64,000 nucleotides of DNA from Spirochaetales bacterium (lineage in GTDB: Bacteria; Spirochaetota; Spirochaetia; Treponematales; Treponemataceae). The stretch spans positions 558,001 through 622,000 of the forward strand of contig QKEL01000009.1 of the NCBI GenBank assembly GCA_003252395.1, read 5' to 3'. The notes under the pieces are model-generated. The model was not told the DNA's origin and did not search any database. It was given only the letters and a program-made list of their open reading frames with translations. The translations under genes and the position numbers were made by a program. Below, piece after piece: positions 61,601 through 64,000 of the stretch (the stretch's first letter is position 1; the number at the start of each line of letters is the position of its first letter).

Positions 61601-62934
61601 CTTAAGATATAATCCTTAATTACCCGCACCATGCGGTCAATCATATCTTCCGTCATACCGGGATACACGCCGATCCAGAAAGAATCTCGCATTATTCTGT
61701 CGGTATTCGTTAGGTTCCCGACAATTCGATATCCTTCACCCGAATTGCGCATTTCGTCGAAACAAGGGTGGCGGGTAAGGTTTCCGGCAAATAATGCCCT
61801 GGTCTGAATATTCGAATTTTCGATATGTCTAACGAGAGCATTCCTGTCGACGCCTTCAGCGCACGTCATAAGAAAACCGAACCAACTCGGATTTGAGTTT
61901 TCTACTGGTACCGGTAGGATAATCTTATGGGCGACTGGCTTTAAGCCAGAAAGTAACCGATTATAATTCATTCTGCGCCTTTCTACAAAAGACGGGAATT
62001 TTTCAAGCTGCGCAACACCGATTGCGGCTTGCATATCGGTTGCCTTAAGATTATACCCAAAGTGGCTATATACGTACTTGTGATCGTAACCCGGGGGGAG
62101 TTCGCCATATTGCTTGTCGAAGCGATGACCGCACACGTTGTCCCTCCCCGAGGGGCATACGCAATCCCGACCCCAGTCACGCATGGAGCGGATTATTTTG
62201 TTTAATAAAGGATTATCAGTGTAGACCGCACCGCCTTCGCCCATGGTCATGTGGTGCGGAGGATAAAAACTGGACGTTCCGATATCCCCAATCGCCCCGG
62301 TTTTCTTTTCTATTCCGTTAAGCGTATAGGTAGATCCAAGCGCATCGCAATTATCCTCTATCAACCAGAGCCGGTGTTTATCGCAAAAAGCCTTTACCGT
62401 GGCGAGATCAAAGGGGTTTCCGAGCGTGTGCGCGATCATTACGGCTTTGGTCTTGGGTGAAAATGCAAGCTCCAACTGGGTAACGTCAATATTGTATTGA
62501 GGTATAGTAACGTCTACAAATACCGGGATAGCGCCGAACTGGATAATAGGCGCAACAGTCGTCGGGAAACCGCAAGCAACCGTAATTACCTCGTCTCCTC
62601 TACGTATAGCTCGTTCTTTTAAAAGAGGCGAGGTGAGCGCCATAAAGGCAAGAAGATTGGCAGATGATCCGGAATTGACGAGCGAACAAAACCTGACGCT
62701 AAGGTATTCCGCCAGTTTAGCCTCAAATTCATCGGTGTAGCGTCCGGAGGTTAGCCAAAATTCAAGGGAACTATCAACAAGGTTGATCATTTCCTTTTCA
62801 TCAAAAACGCGAGCGGCATACGATATTCTATCGCCATCGACGTATTCTTTTTTCCTCATGAATGCCTTATGGTATTCTGCTACGCTCTTTAATATATTCT
62901 TAGCCGCTTCGTCTTGTGTCATCGTTTCAAACAT
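61597..62934 (-). CDS. rfbH: CDP-4-keto-6-deoxyglucose 3-dehydrase (RfbH/E1)
   Basis: A 445-residue PMP/[2Fe-2S] enzyme. The Schiff-base lysine is replaced by His: FYPPHHMTMGEGG with His227/228. The cluster ligands are Cys196 (DNCDALG), then Cys258-x-Cys260-x7-Cys268, the C-x-C-x7-C part fitting exactly, with Cys196 to Cys258 61 residues apart (57 in the Yersinia enzyme), so one small insertion. It dehydrates CDP-4-keto-6-deoxyglucose; a reductase (E3) is needed and is not seen, so it should lie outside the window or be supplied from elsewhere. Confidence 0.95.
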   Translation of the reverse strand: MFETMTQDEAAKNILKSVAEYHKAFMRKKEYVDGDRISYAARVFDEKEMINLVDSSLEFWLTSGRYTDEFEAKLAEYLSVRFCSLVNSGSSANLLAFMALTSPLLKERAIRRGDEVITVACGFPTTVAPIIQFGAIPVFVDVTIPQYNIDVTQLELAFSPKTKAVMIAHTLGNPFDLATVKAFCDKHRLWLIEDNCDALGSTYTLNGIEKKTGAIGDIGTSSFYPPHHMTMGEGGAVYTDNPLLNKIIRSMRDWGRDCVCPSGRDNVCGHRFDKQYGELPPGYDHKYVYSHFGYNLKATDMQAAIGVAQLEKFPSFVERRRMNYNRLLSGLKPVAHKIILPVPVENSNPSWFGFLMTCAEGVDRNALVRHIENSNIQTRALFAGNLTRHPCFDEMRNSGEGYRIVGNLTNTDRIMRDSFWIGVYPGMTEDMIDRMVRVIKDYILR

Positions 62935-62946
62935 CTATTTTCTCCG

Positions 62947-63999
62947 TTAAAGTGAAAAGTATTCGCGAATCTGCCCTTCCATACACGATCGCCTGTCCGG
63001 ATCCGTGGGGCATTTAGCGAATTCAACTGTTTTTTGTACGGCAGTTCTTATATCCCAAACCGGTTTCCAACCAAGCTTCGTTTTTGCCTGTGAGCAATCG
63101 AGCTTGAGAAAATTGGCCTCATGCGGTCCGCCGTCCCCCTGCGCTGACCAGCGGGCGCCATTACCCCAAATACCGCAAAACAGTTCTACGAGATCCCCGG
63201 TCGTAACGCAACTATCGTCATCGGGTCCGAAGTTGTATGACCCGGAGAGACCCCGTTCTTCATATTGCTTTCGTGCCAAAAGTAAATAACCCGAAAGGCA
63301 TTCCAATACATGTTGATAGGGGCGTGTTGAGTGAGGGTTTCTGATCTGTATAGTCGAGCCTTTCTCGGCAGCTCGAATGCAATCGGGAATAATCCTATCG
63401 GTAGAGTAATCTCCGCCACCGATCACATTTCCCGACCTTGCGGTGGAAATAGCCGTTGCTTCTGGCGATGAGAAGAATGAATTGCGATAGCTGAAGGTGA
63501 CCAACTCACTACAGGACTTGCTGTTCGAATAGGGATCAAAACCGCACAGGTTCTCGTTTTCACGATACCCCCAGGCCCATTCCTTATTTTCATATACCTT
63601 GTCAGTCGTGACATTTACGAACGAACGGACTGCCGGGAAATTCCTAAGGGACTCGAGAATGTTAACCGTTCCCATCACGTTCGTCTCGTATGTGTTTACC
63701 GGTTCCCGATATGATAGCCGAACGAGTGGTTGGGCCGCTAAATGGAAGACAATATCAGGTTTGGCATTCTCCATGGCTTGGGAAAGGGTGGGGAGGTCCC
63801 TCACATCGCCAAACACGCACTCTGATTCTTTATGATTACCGGAGATGGTTAACAGCGAGGGAGTCTCGGAAGGGGGTAGCGCATATCCTGTTACTTTCGC
63901 GCCTGCTATAGAGAGAATCTTAGTAAGCCAGCTCCCCTTAAACCCGGTATTTCCGGTAATAAAAACGCTTTTACCGCGATAAAAGGAAAGATCAATCAT
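62947..63999 (-). CDS. rfbG: CDP-glucose 4,6-dehydratase (RfbG)
   Basis: A 350-residue SDR enzyme that begins at the right edge of the window (ATG at 63,999). MIDLSFYRGKSVFITGN-type N terminus, then GNTGFKGSWL, HLAAQPLVRLSY, VTTDKVYENKEW and the Y-x3-K pair in YSNSKSCSE. It oxidises and dehydrates CDP-glucose to CDP-4-keto-6-deoxyglucose, the substrate of RfbH. The gene for CDP-glucose synthesis (rfbF) is expected upstream, beyond the window. Confidence 0.95.
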   Translation of the reverse strand: MIDLSFYRGKSVFITGNTGFKGSWLTKILSIAGAKVTGYALPPSETPSLLTISGNHKESECVFGDVRDLPTLSQAMENAKPDIVFHLAAQPLVRLSYREPVNTYETNVMGTVNILESLRNFPAVRSFVNVTTDKVYENKEWAWGYRENENLCGFDPYSNSKSCSELVTFSYRNSFFSSPEATAISTARSGNVIGGGDYSTDRIIPDCIRAAEKGSTIQIRNPHSTRPYQHVLECLSGYLLLARKQYEERGLSGSYNFGPDDDSCVTTGDLVELFCGIWGNGARWSAQGDGGPHEANFLKLDCSQAKTKLGWKPVWDIRTAVQKTVEFAKCPTDPDRRSCMEGQIREYFSL

Positions 64000-64000
64000 T

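Noticed and set aside
1-64000. CRISPR array, insertion sequence, retron or diversity-generating element
   Set aside because: No regularly spaced repeats with spacers, no transposase and no reverse transcriptase frame were seen.

Overview
The window has two parts. Positions 1 to about 22,251 are the right-hand part of a lambda-order siphovirus prophage: scaffold, P22-type coat, head-tail connectors, tail terminator, tail tube, M15 endolysin, frameshifted tail chaperone, tape measure, M-, L- and K-like tail-tip assembly genes, a fused I/J-like tail-tip protein, fibre genes and a one-protein spanin. The terminase, portal, integrase and lysogeny genes must lie to the left of the window. The right prophage end is marked by the 3' half of a tRNA gene (glycine-like) at about 22,229-22,251, which looks like an attachment site. 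One lone reverse-strand gene sits just inside this end, where lysogenic-conversion genes are often found.

Positions 22,286 to 64,000 are host chromosome. A hybrid histidine kinase with a near-consensus promoter is followed by a long surface-polysaccharide region, mostly on the minus strand. From 23.9 to 44.8 kb the DNA is moderately GC-rich. It encodes an outer-membrane barrel, a polyprenyl-phosphate sugar transferase, many glycosyltransferases, a GtrA/GtrB/GT-C-like module, UDP-glucuronate decarboxylase, a fused cytidylyltransferase-aminotransferase of PntC type and a LicD-type phosphotransferase. From about 45.6 to 61.6 kb the DNA is clearly AT-richer, strongly so near 49.5-51.6 and 57-61 kb, as expected of an exchangeable O-antigen or capsule cassette. 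This part holds a GDP-colitose-type pathway (Gmd, ColD, ColC/Fcl-like) with a GT10-family transferase. At its right end is a CDP-dideoxyhexose pathway (RfbG, RfbH) coupled by 4-bp overlaps to a split transketolase pair and a reductase-like SDR, which I read as a candidate pathway to a branched-chain dideoxy sugar.

The organism is a Gram-negative (diderm) bacterium with an elaborate O-antigen or capsule: there is an outer-membrane barrel, lipoproteins, a spanin and LPS-type dideoxysugar genes. The cytidylyltransferase-aminotransferase fusion is best known to me from Treponema, so a spirochaete is my leading guess, but nothing here (no rRNA, no housekeeping gene) proves it. No Wzx, Wzy or ABC exporter gene is seen within the window.

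Function of the whole: the minus-strand genes would make nucleotide-activated sugars, transfer them one by one to a lipid carrier begun by the sugar transferase, and decorate the chain with phospho- or phosphono-substituents. The prophage fibres (LamG, InlB-like repeat, SGNH-hydrolase-like and beta-propeller domains) are the parts likely to meet such a surface.
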